DNA from: Pseudomonas sp. Ga0074129 | Lineage (GTDB): Bacteria; Pseudomonadota; Gammaproteobacteria; Pseudomonadales; Pseudomonadaceae | Length of the DNA: 64,000 nt | Assembly (NCBI GenBank): GCA_001465025.1 | Contig: LNDO01000079.1 | Span: 1-64,000 of the forward strand | Direction: 5' to 3' | Shown here: one piece after another, positions 1 through 8,694 of the stretch | How the letters are laid out: each line of letters starts with the position of its first letter | Numbering within the stretch: the first letter of the stretch is position 1 | The notes under the pieces: model-generated | Database searches by the model: none | Seen by the model: the letters and a program-made list of their open reading frames with translations, nothing else | Told to the model about the DNA's origin: nothing | Translations under genes and position numbers: made by a program

Positions 1-30
1 CTCGGCGTCAGCGAAGGTCATCTGCTTCAT
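1..30 (-). CDS. IS5-family transposase, N-terminal 10 residues only
   Basis: The minus strand from 30 to 1 encodes MKQMTFADAE and runs off the window edge. This is the N-terminus I recall for a widespread Pseudomonas IS5-group DDE transposase. Ten residues are thin evidence by themselves, but the terminal repeat at 80-95 and the CTAG beside it support the call. Nothing can be said about whether the enzyme is intact. Confidence 0.65.
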   Translation of the reverse strand, partial: MKQMTFADAE

Positions 31-95
31 GGGGAAACTCAGCGGGTGGAATCCGGGTATTTTGCCAAAATCTGGAAGTCTTCTTCAGAGTTTCC
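1..95 (-). mobile_element. End of an IS5-family insertion sequence (partial)
   Basis: Read on the minus strand, the stretch from 95 down begins GGAAACTCTGAAGAAG, a terminal inverted repeat of the type carried by IS5-group elements. About 65 bases further in is the ATG of a transposase. The four bases just outside the end, CTAG at 96-99, fit the YTAR target site duplicated by IS5 elements. The rest of the element lies left of the window, so completeness and the second copy of the target site cannot be seen. Confidence 0.72.
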
Positions 96-99
96 CTAG

Positions 100-189
100 C
101 GTTTTAAGGGCGTAGCATTTGCCGGAAACGGGTGCCCAGCCGAGGCAGTGGCGGCCTGGTGGGCCAAGCGAGGCCAACCCGAGGGCTGA
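100..189 (+). pseudogene. Possible 3' remnant of a gene interrupted by the IS
   Basis: Starting immediately after the CTAG target site, one plus-strand frame is open for 29 codons and ends in TGA at 187-189. Its peptide ends AAWWAKRGQPEG, which reads like a normal protein C-terminus. There is no start codon with a ribosome site. The simplest reading is the tail of a gene whose body lies beyond the IS. I do not recognise the family. An open frame of 29 codons can also occur by chance in DNA of this composition. Confidence 0.3.
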
Positions 190-240
190 GACTTGAGCCA
201 CACACTTGAGGTAACGTGCCCCTTTTTGCGGAGCCTGATC

Positions 241-912
241 ATGCCTGTTAGCCGTTATGTTTCTTTCGCGTTACTGCCCTTGCTTGCCAGTTGCCAAGTG
301 TTTACTGAGCAGCCTGCGTCACCCGTAGCGGCCGATACGCGCCTACAAGGTGAACTGAGCCTGAATGCCGGGCAATTGCGCTTTCGCCCCTGCCAGGAAC
401 AGCGTCAGTTTGTGCTGAAAGATACCGACGCACTGGGTTTAAGCCGTGATGCAGCCGCACTGATGAGTGACGGCCACAGCGCGCTGTATGTGGACATGCG
501 CGGGCAGTTGCAAGCCAGCGCACAAACGGGTGTCGACGGGCAATTTCTGCCCAGCCAGGTCTACCGCGTGCAAGCAGAAGGTCACGGTTGCAACGACATC
601 AACTTCGTCCGCACAGTATTGCGCGCCAGTGGCCATGAGCCGGACTGGAGCGTCGCGGTCAGTCGTGAGGGTTTGATCCTCAATCGTCCGGGATTGGAGC
701 CGCAGGCCCTGCCCTACTTGGAAGAGCAATTGCCGGAAGGCCGCTTGAGCCTGAGCAGCGAAGCCAACGGTCAACGTCTCGAATTATGGGTGGCCAAACA
801 ACGCTGTGTGGATGGCATGAGTGGCGCGGTGCAGCATATGAGCGCCGAATTGCGCCTTAACGGTGAAGTCCTGCGTGGCTGCGCTTACTTGGGTGGCGCA
901 CGCAACGACTGA
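241..912 (+). CDS. COG3650-type envelope lipoprotein
   Basis: This 223-residue protein starts with a lipoprotein signal ending LLASC, so Cys18 would be lipidated and the protein anchored in the envelope. An upstream TTG at 193 would put extra residues before the signal, so the ATG at 241 is preferred. The mature part has paired cysteines (in FRPCQEQ, HGCND, QRCVDG and RGCAY) and the ASGHEPDW motif that I associate with COG3650 / MliC-like membrane-bound proteins of Pseudomonas. The biochemical role is unknown. It stands alone, 96 bases before the next gene, with no obvious partner. Confidence 0.8.
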   Translation: MPVSRYVSFALLPLLASCQVFTEQPASPVAADTRLQGELSLNAGQLRFRPCQEQRQFVLKDTDALGLSRDAAALMSDGHSALYVDMRGQLQASAQTGVDGQFLPSQVYRVQAEGHGCNDINFVRTVLRASGHEPDWSVAVSREGLILNRPGLEPQALPYLEEQLPEGRLSLSSEANGQRLELWVAKQRCVDGMSGAVQHMSAELRLNGEVLRGCAYLGGARND

Positions 913-1008
913 GACACCTGTGCCATCGCGCCGATGACTGAGATAGATCAGCCCAGCGCGGGGTGATTGACCTAAGCTGAAAGGGAAGTCAGCCAAAGGA
1001 AGATCACT

Positions 1009-2007
1009 ATGCTGCGTATTGCCATTAACGGCTATGGACGGATCGGTCGCTGCCTGGTGCGCGCCTTGTATGAGCGCAACCTTGACCAGCAGATCCAGCT
1101 TGTTGCAATCAACGACCTGGGTGAGCAAAGCACCCTCGCCCACCTCACACGTTTCGACTCCACCTTCGGTCGCTTTCCCGGTCAGATTGAACTACACGGC
1201 AACGAGTTGCGGGTCAACGGCCAGCCCATTCAACTGCTGCGTGAAGCGGAGGTCAGCAACCTGCCGTGGCATACGCTCGGGCTTGATGCGGTGCTGGAAT
1301 GTTCGGGCAAGATGAAAAAGCGCCCCCAGGTCGAGCAGCATCTGGCCGCTGGCGCTCCGCGCGTACTGCTCTCGCACCCACTCGACAGTGCCGATTTAAC
1401 CGTGGTGTATGGCGTCAACCATCACCTGCTAGGCACGCAACAGATTGTCTCCAACGCCTCTTGCACCACCAATTGCCTGGCACCGCTGGTCAAGGTGCTG
1501 CATGAGGCCGTGGGCATTCGCCAGGGCTTGGTCAACACCATCCACTCTTATACCAATGACCAGAACCTGCTGGATAAAACCCACAGCGACCTTTACCGCG
1601 CCCGCGCAGCGGCCTTGTCGATGATTCCAACCAGCACCGGCGCGGCCAAGGCCATTGGCTTGGTGATGCCAGAGTTGGCCGGTCGCTTAGATGGGCTGTC
1701 GATTCGTGTGCCGACGCCGAATGTGTCGCTGGTTGACCTGAGCTTTACCTGCGAACGGCCCGCCAGCCGTGAGGCGATCAATGCGGCGCTGGTGCACGGC
1801 GCGCAGCAGATGCCGCCGGGGGTGATGGAGTGCAACGAACTGCCGCTGGTCTCCAGCGACTTCAACGGCTACCCGGTGTCGTGCGTGGCGGATCTCAACC
1901 ACACCCGCGTGCAGGGCGAATTGGTCAAGGTGCTCGCTTGGTACGACAACGAGTGGGCCTTCGCCAACCGTATGCTGGATGTGCTGCTGGCCTGGGTTAA
2001 GCATTAA
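1009..2007 (+). CDS. gap: Type I glyceraldehyde-3-phosphate dehydrogenase family enzyme
   Basis: The product (332 aa) has an N-terminal Rossmann fold beginning AINGYGRIGR and the catalytic segment SNASCTTNC, with Cys152 as the thiol and His179 in HSYTNDQ as the base. GAPDH oxidises glyceraldehyde-3-phosphate to 1,3-bisphosphoglycerate with NAD(P). The HSYTNDQ motif and the GAAKAIGLVMPEL segment point to GAPDH; erythrose-4-phosphate dehydrogenase (Epd) normally has HSAM. The N-terminal part (GRCLVRALYER) nevertheless resembles Pseudomonas Epd, so substrate preference is not certain. The ATG follows a purine-rich AAAGGAAG site. The gene is not next to other glycolytic genes, so this could be a secondary paralogue. 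Confidence 0.8.
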   Translation: MLRIAINGYGRIGRCLVRALYERNLDQQIQLVAINDLGEQSTLAHLTRFDSTFGRFPGQIELHGNELRVNGQPIQLLREAEVSNLPWHTLGLDAVLECSGKMKKRPQVEQHLAAGAPRVLLSHPLDSADLTVVYGVNHHLLGTQQIVSNASCTTNCLAPLVKVLHEAVGIRQGLVNTIHSYTNDQNLLDKTHSDLYRARAAALSMIPTSTGAAKAIGLVMPELAGRLDGLSIRVPTPNVSLVDLSFTCERPASREAINAALVHGAQQMPPGVMECNELPLVSSDFNGYPVSCVADLNHTRVQGELVKVLAWYDNEWAFANRMLDVLLAWVKH

Positions 2008-2132
2008 CAGCATCGCCAGCGCGCGGTCACCGGCAATCGCGCCACACAAGCGAGCGACGCTTATTCGCGCGTATAATCGCCGCCTTTTACAAAGCTGCCG
2101 GGTTGCCTCCGGCCCTGAATGTGGACCGCACC

Positions 2133-3761
2133 ATGCTACGCATCACCGAACTCAAGCTGCCGCTCGATCACACCGAAGACGCCCTGCGCCCGGCCATTGT
2201 CCAGCGTCTGGGCATTGCCGACAGCGAGTTGCTCGACTTCACCCTGTTCAAGCGCAGCTACGACGCGCGTAAAAAATCCACCGAACTGCATTTCATCTAC
2301 ACAATCGATTGCCAACTGAGCGATGAAGCCGTTGTGCTGCAGCGCCTGGCGGATGACCGGCATATCAGCATCGCCCCTGACACCGCCTATAAGCCTGTTG
2401 GCCATGCGCCGGACGATCTAGCCGAGCGGCCGCTGGTGGTGGGCTTTGGTCCGTGCGGGATTTTCGCCGCGCTGATTCTGGCGCAAGCGGGGCTCAAGCC
2501 GATTGTGCTGGAGCGCGGCACCGAAGTGCGCCAACGCACCAAAGACACCTGGGGCCTGTGGCGCAAGAATGTGCTCAACCCGGAGTCCAACGTGCAGTTT
2601 GGTGAAGGCGGCGCAGGCACCTTCTCCGACGGCAAGCTCTACAGCCAGATCAAAGACCCCAAACATTACGGGCGCAAAGTGCTGCAGGAGTTCGTCAAAG
2701 CCGGTGCACCGGATGAGATTCTCTACGTCAGCAAGCCGCATATCGGCACCTTCCGCCTCACCGGCGTGGTCGCCACCATGCGTGAAGAAATCAAGGCACT
2801 GGGCGGCGAAGTGCGTTTTCAGCAGCGCGTCAGTGATGTGCTGATTGAGGGCGACCGGCTGGGTGGTCAACTCAAGGGCGTGGTGCTCGACAGCGGCGAG
2901 CAGATCCTCAGTCGTCAGGTGATTCTGGCCCTGGGCCACAGCTCGCGAGACACCTTCCGCATGCTGCATCAGCGTGACGTGTTTATGGAAGCCAAGCCCT
3001 TCTCCGTGGGTTTTCGGATCGAACACCCGCAGGGCTTGATCGACCGCGCCCGCTTGGGCAAATACGCCGGTCACCCCAAGCTCGGCGCCGCCGATTACAA
3101 ACTGGTGCACCACGCCAAAAACGGCCGCTCGGTCTACAGCTTCTGCATGTGCCCAGGCGGTACGGTGGTCGCGGCGACTTCCGAGCCGAACCGTGTGGTA
3201 ACCAACGGCATGAGCCAGTACTCGCGTAACGAGCGTAATGCCAACGCGGGCATCGTGGTCGGCATCACCCCGGAGCAGGATTATCCCGGTGGCCCGCTGG
3301 CCGGTGTGGAGTTGCAGGAGCGCTTGGAGTCGCAGGCTTATTTGCTCGGTGGCAGCACCTACGAAGCGCCGGGGCAATTGGTCGGCGACTTTATCGCCGG
3401 CAAACCGTCGAGTGCGCTGGGCAGTGTCGAGCCGTCCTACAAACCCGGCATTAAGCTGGGCGACCTGGCTTTAGCGCTGCCGGATTTTGCCATCGAGGCC
3501 ATCCGTGAAGCGCTGCCGGCCTTCGGTAAGCAAATTAAAGGGTTTGATATGCATGACGCGGTGCTGACTGGCATCGAAACCCGCACCTCCTCGCCGCTGC
3601 GCATCACCCGTGGCGCGGACATGCAGAGCCTCAACGTGCGCGGTTTGTATCCGGCTGGCGAAGGCGCGGGTTACGCCGGCGGCATTCTCTCCGCCGGGGT
3701 GGATGGCATTCGCGTGGCCGAAGCGCTGATTCGCGACATGCTGGGGATTGCAGAGGCTTGA
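2133..3761 (+). CDS. NAD(P)/FAD-dependent oxidoreductase, COG2509 type
   Basis: The product has 542 residues from the ATG at 2133; a TTG ten codons earlier gives no recognisable extra domain. The first 95 or so residues form a separate small domain, followed by an FAD-binding dinucleotide fold with GFGPCG at 104-109, then FGEGGAGTFSDGK and a C-terminal GEGAGYAGGI flavin-contact motif. This layout matches the COG2509 'FAD-dependent dehydrogenase' family, conserved in Pseudomonas but with no reaction known to me. It is a soluble cytoplasmic protein without signal peptide or membrane segments. It stands alone, followed by a REP cluster. Confidence 0.82.
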   Translation: MLRITELKLPLDHTEDALRPAIVQRLGIADSELLDFTLFKRSYDARKKSTELHFIYTIDCQLSDEAVVLQRLADDRHISIAPDTAYKPVGHAPDDLAERPLVVGFGPCGIFAALILAQAGLKPIVLERGTEVRQRTKDTWGLWRKNVLNPESNVQFGEGGAGTFSDGKLYSQIKDPKHYGRKVLQEFVKAGAPDEILYVSKPHIGTFRLTGVVATMREEIKALGGEVRFQQRVSDVLIEGDRLGGQLKGVVLDSGEQILSRQVILALGHSSRDTFRMLHQRDVFMEAKPFSVGFRIEHPQGLIDRARLGKYAGHPKLGAADYKLVHHAKNGRSVYSFCMCPGGTVVAATSEPNRVVTNGMSQYSRNERNANAGIVVGITPEQDYPGGPLAGVELQERLESQAYLLGGSTYEAPGQLVGDFIAGKPSSALGSVEPSYKPGIKLGDLALALPDFAIEAIREALPAFGKQIKGFDMHDAVLTGIETRTSSPLRITRGADMQSLNVRGLYPAGEGAGYAGGILSAGVDGIRVAEALIRDMLGIAEA

Positions 3762-3784
3762 TCCGCCGCTGATGCCAAACTTGA

Positions 3785-3970
3785 TCGCCGCTAAAGCGCC
3801 TCCCACGAAACCGCGCAGCTCGTAGCCCGGATGGAATCCGGGACGGGTTTGGCAGGCGCTGGATTTCCCGGATTGCATCCGGGCTACGGTGATTCAGTCA
3901 CTCCAACCTTGTAGGAGGGGCTTTAGCCGCGAATGGGCTGGCAACTGCTCGCCGCTGAAGCGCCTCTCAC
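3785..3970. repeat. Cluster of REP-like palindromic repeats
   Basis: Three REP-like units occur in alternating orientation: minus at 3785-3806, plus at 3911-3932 (GTAGGAGGGGCTTTAGCCGC...) and minus at 3949-3970. Between the first two lies a second repeat family, GTAGCCCGGATGGAATCCGG at 3822-3843 facing its inverted copy at 3866-3887. The cluster fills the space between two convergent genes, the usual place for Pseudomonas REP/BIME elements, and may act as a transcription stop or mRNA-stabilising structure. The second family returns at 38150-38234. Confidence 0.8.
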
Positions 3971-3992
3971 AAAGCCGCGCAACCTTATTGCG

Positions 3993-5090
3993 CTAAAGCC
4001 CTGCGCTGGGCAGATCGATTGGCAAAGGGATACCGCGCTCGGCGCAGTCGGCCACGGCTGCGATGAGCTCAGTCAGCTCGAAACCCTGAGCACTGAGCCA
4101 GGCAGGGTTGTAGTAGGTATCGGCATAGCGTTCGCCGCCGTCGCAGAGAATCGTCACCACGGAACCGGACTCCCCCGCCGCGACCATGCGCTTTGCCACC
4201 AGCAACGCGCCAATCAGGTTGGTGCCGCTGGAGCCACCCACTTTGCGCCCTAAGCGCTGCGCCAGGTAGTGCATGGCCGCCAGCGATAAGGCATCCGGTA
4301 CTTTGCACATGGCATCAATCACCGACGGCAGAAACGACGCCTCGACGCGTGGGCGGCCGATGCCTTCGATGCGCGAGCCGTGGTTTAGGCTCAAGCGGGC
4401 ATCACCGGTGCGGTAATAATCAAAGAACACCGAGCGCTCTGCGTCGGCACACAACACCCGCGTACTGTGCCGGCGATAGCGCACATAACGCCCCAACGTC
4501 GCCACAGTACCGCCTGTGCCGGGGCTGGAGACCAGCCAGCTCGGCTCGGGGAAGCGTTCACTGCGCAACTGCTGGAAAATCGATTCGGCGATGTTGTTGT
4601 TGGCGCGCCAGTCGGTGGCACGCTCGGCGTAAGTGAACTGGTCCATAAAATGCCCACCCGTTTCACGGGCCAGGCGTTCGGATTCAGCGTAAATCTGCGT
4701 CGGGTCATCCACCAAGTGGCTTTGCCCGCCGTAAAAGGCGATCTGCGCGATCTTCTCCTTCGAGGTGCTGGCCGGCATGACCGCAATAAACGGCAAGCCC
4801 AACAAGCGGGCGAAGTAGGCTTCGGAAATCGCCGTAGAACCGCTTGAGGCTTCGATCACCGGCGCACCCGGCTTCAGCCAGCCGTTACACAGTGCATAGA
4901 GAAACAGCGAGCGCGCCAACCGGTGCTTGAGACTGCCGGTGGGATGGCTGGACTCATCCTTGAAGTACAACTCAACGCCCGGTAAACCCGGCAACGCCAG
5001 TGGTAATAAATGGGTGTCGGCGCTGCGCTGAAAGTCGGCCTCGATCATGCGGATCGCTTCGCGTGCCCAGGTGCGTGGGTCAGTCATCAT
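3993..5090 (-). CDS. PLP-dependent cysteine synthase / cysteine desulfhydrase-like enzyme
   Basis: This 365-residue protein belongs to fold-type II PLP enzymes. Lys55 in PTGSLKHR is the expected Schiff-base lysine, ASSGSTAIS binds the substrate carboxylate and [10 protein letters not shown] forms the phosphate loop. The extended C-terminus ([11 protein letters not shown]) marks the branch that includes mycobacterial Cds1, which releases sulfide from L-cysteine. I therefore read it as a cysteine desulfhydrase or cysteine-synthase-like protein rather than classical CysK/CysM. GAGGGATAA precedes the ATG at 5090. The EamA transporter gene ends only 7 bases upstream, so the two are probably co-transcribed and might handle the same amino acid; that link is inference. 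Confidence 0.8.
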   Translation of the reverse strand: MMTDPRTWAREAIRMIEADFQRSADTHLLPLALPGLPGVELYFKDESSHPTGSLKHRLARSLFLYALCNGWLKPGAPVIEASSGSTAISEAYFARLLGLPFIAVMPASTSKEKIAQIAFYGGQSHLVDDPTQIYAESERLARETGGHFMDQFTYAERATDWRANNNIAESIFQQLRSERFPEPSWLVSSPGTGGTVATLGRYVRYRRHSTRVLCADAERSVFFDYYRTGDARLSLNHGSRIEGIGRPRVEASFLPSVIDAMCKVPDALSLAAMHYLAQRLGRKVGGSSGTNLIGALLVAKRMVAAGESGSVVTILCDGGERYADTYYNPAWLSAQGFELTELIAAVADCAERGIPLPIDLPSAGL

Positions 5091-5097
5091 TTATCCC

Positions 5098-6009
5098 TCA
5101 ATCCATAACACCGGCGGGCAGCGGGCGCGGTCCTCGCCATTGGCTCAACAACACCCCGGCGAACACCACGGCCGCCGCCAACATCTGCATAAAATTCAGC
5201 CGCTCACCGAGCAGCACAATGGCAAACAGCAAGGTGAATACGGGAATCAGATTGGTAAAGCCTGAGGCCTGACTGGCGGGCAAACGGCTGACACCAAAAT
5301 TGTAGAGGCCATAAGCACCCACCGTTACCACAATACCGAGGTAGACGACTGCACCCAACGCCAAGGGGCTGACGCTGCTTGGTATCGGCGCACTGAAAAA
5401 CGCCAGCGGGAAGAAAAACACGCTGCCGACAAAGGCCACCATGGCCGTCAGCAGAAATGGCGAATAACGCGCCGACAGGTGCTTGAGGATCAAGGTGTAG
5501 CCCATGGCGCAGAGCATGGCGAGCAACTCATAGAAGTTGCCCAGCACCGGGTTACTGGCATGCTCATCGGCACTGCCGGCCAGACTCAGCCAGACTGCAC
5601 CCGCCATAGCGATGAGGAATCCCGCCCAGGTGGTGCGGCTAACCTGCTCGCGCAGGAAGACATACGCGCCCACGGCCACCAGCAGCGGTAACAACGCCGT
5701 GACCATGCCCGCCTGAGCGGCGCTGGTGTATTGCAGGGCCAAGGCTTCAAAGAGGAAGTACAGACAGGGTTCACAGGCCGCCAGGCCCAGCAGGTACTTC
5801 CAGTCGCCGGCGCGGTAATGCATCTTGCCGCGCCAGCGCCAGGCCAGCAAAAATACCAGGCTGCCCAAAGCCATGCGGCCAAAGATCACCCACATCGCCG
5901 GCAATTCGGCAAAGGCCACTTTCAACGCAATAAAGGAACTGCCCCATAACGCCATGGCGACGACCAGGCAGGTCATCGCCACCGCTCTTCCCTGCCCTTG
6001 CCCCTGCAT
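5098..6009 (-). CDS. EamA/DMT-family inner-membrane transporter
   Basis: The product has 303 residues and about ten hydrophobic segments in two similar halves, as in drug/metabolite transporters. The first half has ALWGSSFIALK near the N-terminus and the second has GAYGLYNFGVS followed by LIPVFTLLFAIVLLGE, both typical EamA segments. Members export amino acids or related metabolites, but substrate cannot be deduced from sequence. It sits upstream of, and on the same strand as, the cysteine desulfhydrase-like gene with a 7-base gap. A role in export of a cysteine-related compound is possible but unproven. Confidence 0.85.
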   Translation of the reverse strand: MQGQGQGRAVAMTCLVVAMALWGSSFIALKVAFAELPAMWVIFGRMALGSLVFLLAWRWRGKMHYRAGDWKYLLGLAACEPCLYFLFEALALQYTSAAQAGMVTALLPLLVAVGAYVFLREQVSRTTWAGFLIAMAGAVWLSLAGSADEHASNPVLGNFYELLAMLCAMGYTLILKHLSARYSPFLLTAMVAFVGSVFFFPLAFFSAPIPSSVSPLALGAVVYLGIVVTVGAYGLYNFGVSRLPASQASGFTNLIPVFTLLFAIVLLGERLNFMQMLAAAVVFAGVLLSQWRGPRPLPAGVMD

Positions 6010-6091
6010 ACGGCCTCCTGATCAAAGGCTGCAGTGTAAAGGGCCGATCAGGTGGCTGACAGGTACAGTCAGCCAAGCGAACTGTGTGCGT

Positions 6092-6424
6092 TTACTGATC
6101 CCAGGGCTTGCCGCGAGTCTGCTCGCTGATGCGCAGCTTTTGCTGCAGCGCGGCCTTGGCCAGCATGTGCGCGCTAACTGGCGCGGTGATAAACAGGAAC
6201 AGGGTAATCAGCAGTTCATGCAGGCTCAGGCCATTACCTTGCGTGCTGAAATACAGCATCGAGGCCAGCACCATACCGCCCACACCCAGCGTCGTGGCTT
6301 TGGTTGGGCCATGCAGGCGCATGAAAAAATCCGGCAGGCGGTAGAGGCCGATTGCACCTACCAGTGCAAACAGACTCCCCAGTAGCAGGAACAACGCCAC
6401 CAGCGCTTCGATCCAAAATGCCAT
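6092..6424 (-). CDS. mrpG: Mrp/Pha-type monovalent cation/H+ antiporter, subunit G
   Basis: A 110-residue protein with three predicted transmembrane segments and the subunit G signature GLYRLPDFFMRLHGPTKATT. G is one of the small accessory subunits required for assembly or activity of the multi-subunit Na+(K+)/H+ antiporter in the inner membrane. It is the last gene of the operon, 10 bases after subunit F. The same family is called Pha, Sha or Mnh in different organisms. The ion preferred here (K+ or Na+) cannot be read from this subunit. Confidence 0.9.
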   Translation of the reverse strand: MAFWIEALVALFLLLGSLFALVGAIGLYRLPDFFMRLHGPTKATTLGVGGMVLASMLYFSTQGNGLSLHELLITLFLFITAPVSAHMLAKAALQQKLRISEQTRGKPWDQ

Positions 6425-6434
6425 CAGATAATCC

Positions 6435-6704
6435 TCACTCGATGATATCGCCGCGCAGCAGGTATTTCGTCACTGCCACTGTGCCGATGAAGCCCATAAT
6501 CGCAATCAACAAGGCAGCTTCGAAATAAAGCGTTGAATTCAACCAAATGCCAAACAACACCAGCAATGCAATTGCGTTGATATACAGCGTATCGAGCGCC
6601 AGGATGCGATCCGGCAGATCCGGCCCAATGACCAGGCGAGCCATGGTCAATACCAGCGCCAGACCAATGATCACCAGGCATACGGGAATTACGTAGGCGA
6701 GCAT
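6435..6704 (-). CDS. mrpF: Mrp/Pha-type cation/H+ antiporter, subunit F
   Basis: This is an 89-residue protein with three hydrophobic segments. The central motif RLVIGPDLPDRILALDTLYI is the hallmark of MnhF/PhaF subunits. The start overlaps the end of subunit E by 16 bases, so translation is probably coupled. It works only as part of the membrane antiporter complex. A longer reading in another frame across 6424-6810 was dismissed because it lacks the family motif. Confidence 0.9.
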   Translation of the reverse strand: MLAYVIPVCLVIIGLALVLTMARLVIGPDLPDRILALDTLYINAIALLVLFGIWLNSTLYFEAALLIAIMGFIGTVAVTKYLLRGDIIE

Positions 6705-7192
6705 GTGAATACCTCCAACAGGGGCGCTTCGTAACGCTGTTTGATTTCCACAACCAGGGCCTCGGTATCCGCCACATCCAGGCTGTGTACCAGCAGGGTC
6801 TTGCGGTCATCGCTGAGATCAGCAGAGACGGTGCCGGGGGTTAACGAAATGATGCTCGCCAACATGGTCAGCGCCAATTCATCCTCCAGCAGCATGGGGA
6901 TTTCTACAAACGCAGGCCGCAGCTTGGCAGTCGAACCCAGGATCAGCTTGGCCACCTGCAGGTTGGCGGTGACGATATCGAGCAAAATGCGCAGCAGAAA
7001 CAAGCACAACTTGATGGGCTTATAGACCCGCGGTGGGTTGATCCAGAACAGCTGAGTGAGCAGCGGAATCGTCCAACCCAGGAAGGCCCCCAAGATCCAG
7101 TGCCCGATGCTGAAATCGTTAATCAATAACAGCCACACCAGCATCAAACTCACGCTGAGCAGCGGATGGGGTAACCAGCGGCGTGCTCTCAT
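6689..7192 (-). CDS. mrpE: Mrp/Pha-type cation/H+ antiporter, subunit E
   Basis: The 167-residue product has N-terminal membrane segments (LSVSLMLVWLLLINDFSIGH) and a cytoplasmic C-terminal domain. It contains the conserved SLTPGTVSADL, which is characteristic of subunit E. E is an accessory subunit needed for antiport activity. The gene overlaps D by 4 bases at its start and F by 16 bases at its end, in keeping with a single polycistronic mRNA. Confidence 0.9.
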   Translation of the reverse strand: MRARRWLPHPLLSVSLMLVWLLLINDFSIGHWILGAFLGWTIPLLTQLFWINPPRVYKPIKLCLFLLRILLDIVTANLQVAKLILGSTAKLRPAFVEIPMLLEDELALTMLASIISLTPGTVSADLSDDRKTLLVHSLDVADTEALVVEIKQRYEAPLLEVFTCSPT

Positions 7193-8694
7193 TGCGCAGC
7201 TCCCGATTCAATGATCTGACGATACAAAGCCAAGTCATGGAGCTGGCTGGCCGTTGCCTCAACGTAACTGAGCAGCGGCGCAGCACCGACCATCAATGCC
7301 AGGCTAAGCACAAGCAAGCCAGCGCAGGCAAAAAGCCGGCCGTGGTCAAGTTCGGCACTGCCCAACTGACTCAGCCCAACACGCCAAAACAGCGTACTGC
7401 CTGCACGACTCAGCGCCACCAGGGTTAGCAAGCCGCCGCCAAGCACCACCGACCATAGCAACACCGCCTGCACTCCAGGCTCCACCGACCGAAGCAACAG
7501 AAGTTTGCCTAAGAACCCGGAAAGAGGCGGCAAACCGGCCAGCGCAATGGCGCCGAAGAAGAATAAACCGCCCAGCACGTGCGGATTCTGCAATGCCGGA
7601 CCCTGCACCAATAGACCTTGCTTATCACCACGTTGACGGGCGATCAGGTCGGCCAGCAGGAACAGTCCTCCGGCAACCCAGGTGCTATGCACCAGATAAA
7701 ACAGCGCCGCTGCCAGGGCTTGTTCAGTGCCAATGGCGATACCCGCAAGCAAGGTACCGACCGACACCACCACCATATAAGCCAACAGACCTTGCAAGCT
7801 AACGGCTGCCAAGGCGCCTATAACCCCCAGTGCGAGGGTCAGAAGCGCAAGGGGCCAGAGCCAGTCATTGGCCATGTTGGCCAGGCTGCCGGCCTCGTCG
7901 CCAAAAATCAGGGTGTAGACGCGAATGATCGAATAAAGCCCAACCTTGGTCATGATCGCAAACAGCGCCGCAACCGGTGCGGAGGCCGAGGCATAGGCCT
8001 TGGGCAGCCAGAAATACAGCGGCAGAAACGCTGCTTTAAGACCAAACACCACCAGTAACAACATCCCGGCAGCGCCCAAAAGCGCCGCATCTTCCGGGCC
8101 GGCTGCCGCCACACGAATCGCCATATCGGCCATATTCAGGGTGCCGGTGATGCCATACAGCACCCCAACGGCGAGCAGGAAGAACGAGGAGCCCACCAGG
8201 TTCAACACGACGTAATGCAAGCCCGCCCTGACGCGATCCACGCCACCGCCATGCAGCAGCAGTGAGTACGAGGCGATAAGCAGAATCTCAAAGAACACGA
8301 ACAGGTTGAACAAGTCCCCGGTGAGGAAGGCACCGTTAATGCCCATCAGTTGGAACTGGAACAACGCGTGGAAACTCTTGCCGCGCTCATCGTCGCCCCG
8401 AATCGCATACAACACGGCAAAGCTGGCAAGCACCGCCGTCACGACGAGCAACAAGGCACTCAGGCGATCCAGCATCAAAATAATGCCGAACGGGGCGACC
8501 CAGTTACCGACCGCGTAGGTGTAAAGCACATCCTGATTGGCCAACCAAACCAAGTAGCCACTGAGCGGCACCAGCAGCAACGTGGACAGCATTGAGATGC
8601 GTCGCTTCAAACTGGGACTCAGACTCGCACCGAGTAACAGCAGGCTGCCGGCAAACATCGGCAGCAGAACGGGCAGGATTAACGCGTGGTTCAT
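7189..8694 (-). CDS. mrpD: Mrp/Pha-type cation/H+ antiporter, subunit D
   Basis: This 501-residue polytopic protein has about fourteen hydrophobic segments and is homologous to the NuoL/M/N proton-conducting subunits of complex I. The LFVFFEILLIASYSLLLHGG segment carries the conserved membrane glutamate, and VFGLKAAFLPLYFWLPKAYA holds the lysine of the proton channel. D and the large AB subunit are thought to form the ion path. The gene overlaps C by 4 bases and E by 4 bases. Confidence 0.92.
   Translation of the reverse strand: MNHALILPVLLPMFAGSLLLLGASLSPSLKRRISMLSTLLLVPLSGYLVWLANQDVLYTYAVGNWVAPFGIILMLDRLSALLLVVTAVLASFAVLYAIRGDDERGKSFHALFQFQLMGINGAFLTGDLFNLFVFFEILLIASYSLLLHGGGVDRVRAGLHYVVLNLVGSSFFLLAVGVLYGITGTLNMADMAIRVAAAGPEDAALLGAAGMLLLVVFGLKAAFLPLYFWLPKAYASASAPVAALFAIMTKVGLYSIIRVYTLIFGDEAGSLANMANDWLWPLALLTLALGVIGALAAVSLQGLLAYMVVVSVGTLLAGIAIGTEQALAAALFYLVHSTWVAGGLFLLADLIARQRGDKQGLLVQGPALQNPHVLGGLFFFGAIALAGLPPLSGFLGKLLLLRSVEPGVQAVLLWSVVLGGGLLTLVALSRAGSTLFWRVGLSQLGSAELDHGRLFACAGLLVLSLALMVGAAPLLSYVEATASQLHDLALYRQIIESGAAQ

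Noticed and set aside
2418-3377. 319-codon minus-strand frame opposite the FAD oxidoreductase
   Set aside because: Shadow frame, rich in Ala/His/Val without motifs; the opposite strand encodes a clear flavoprotein.
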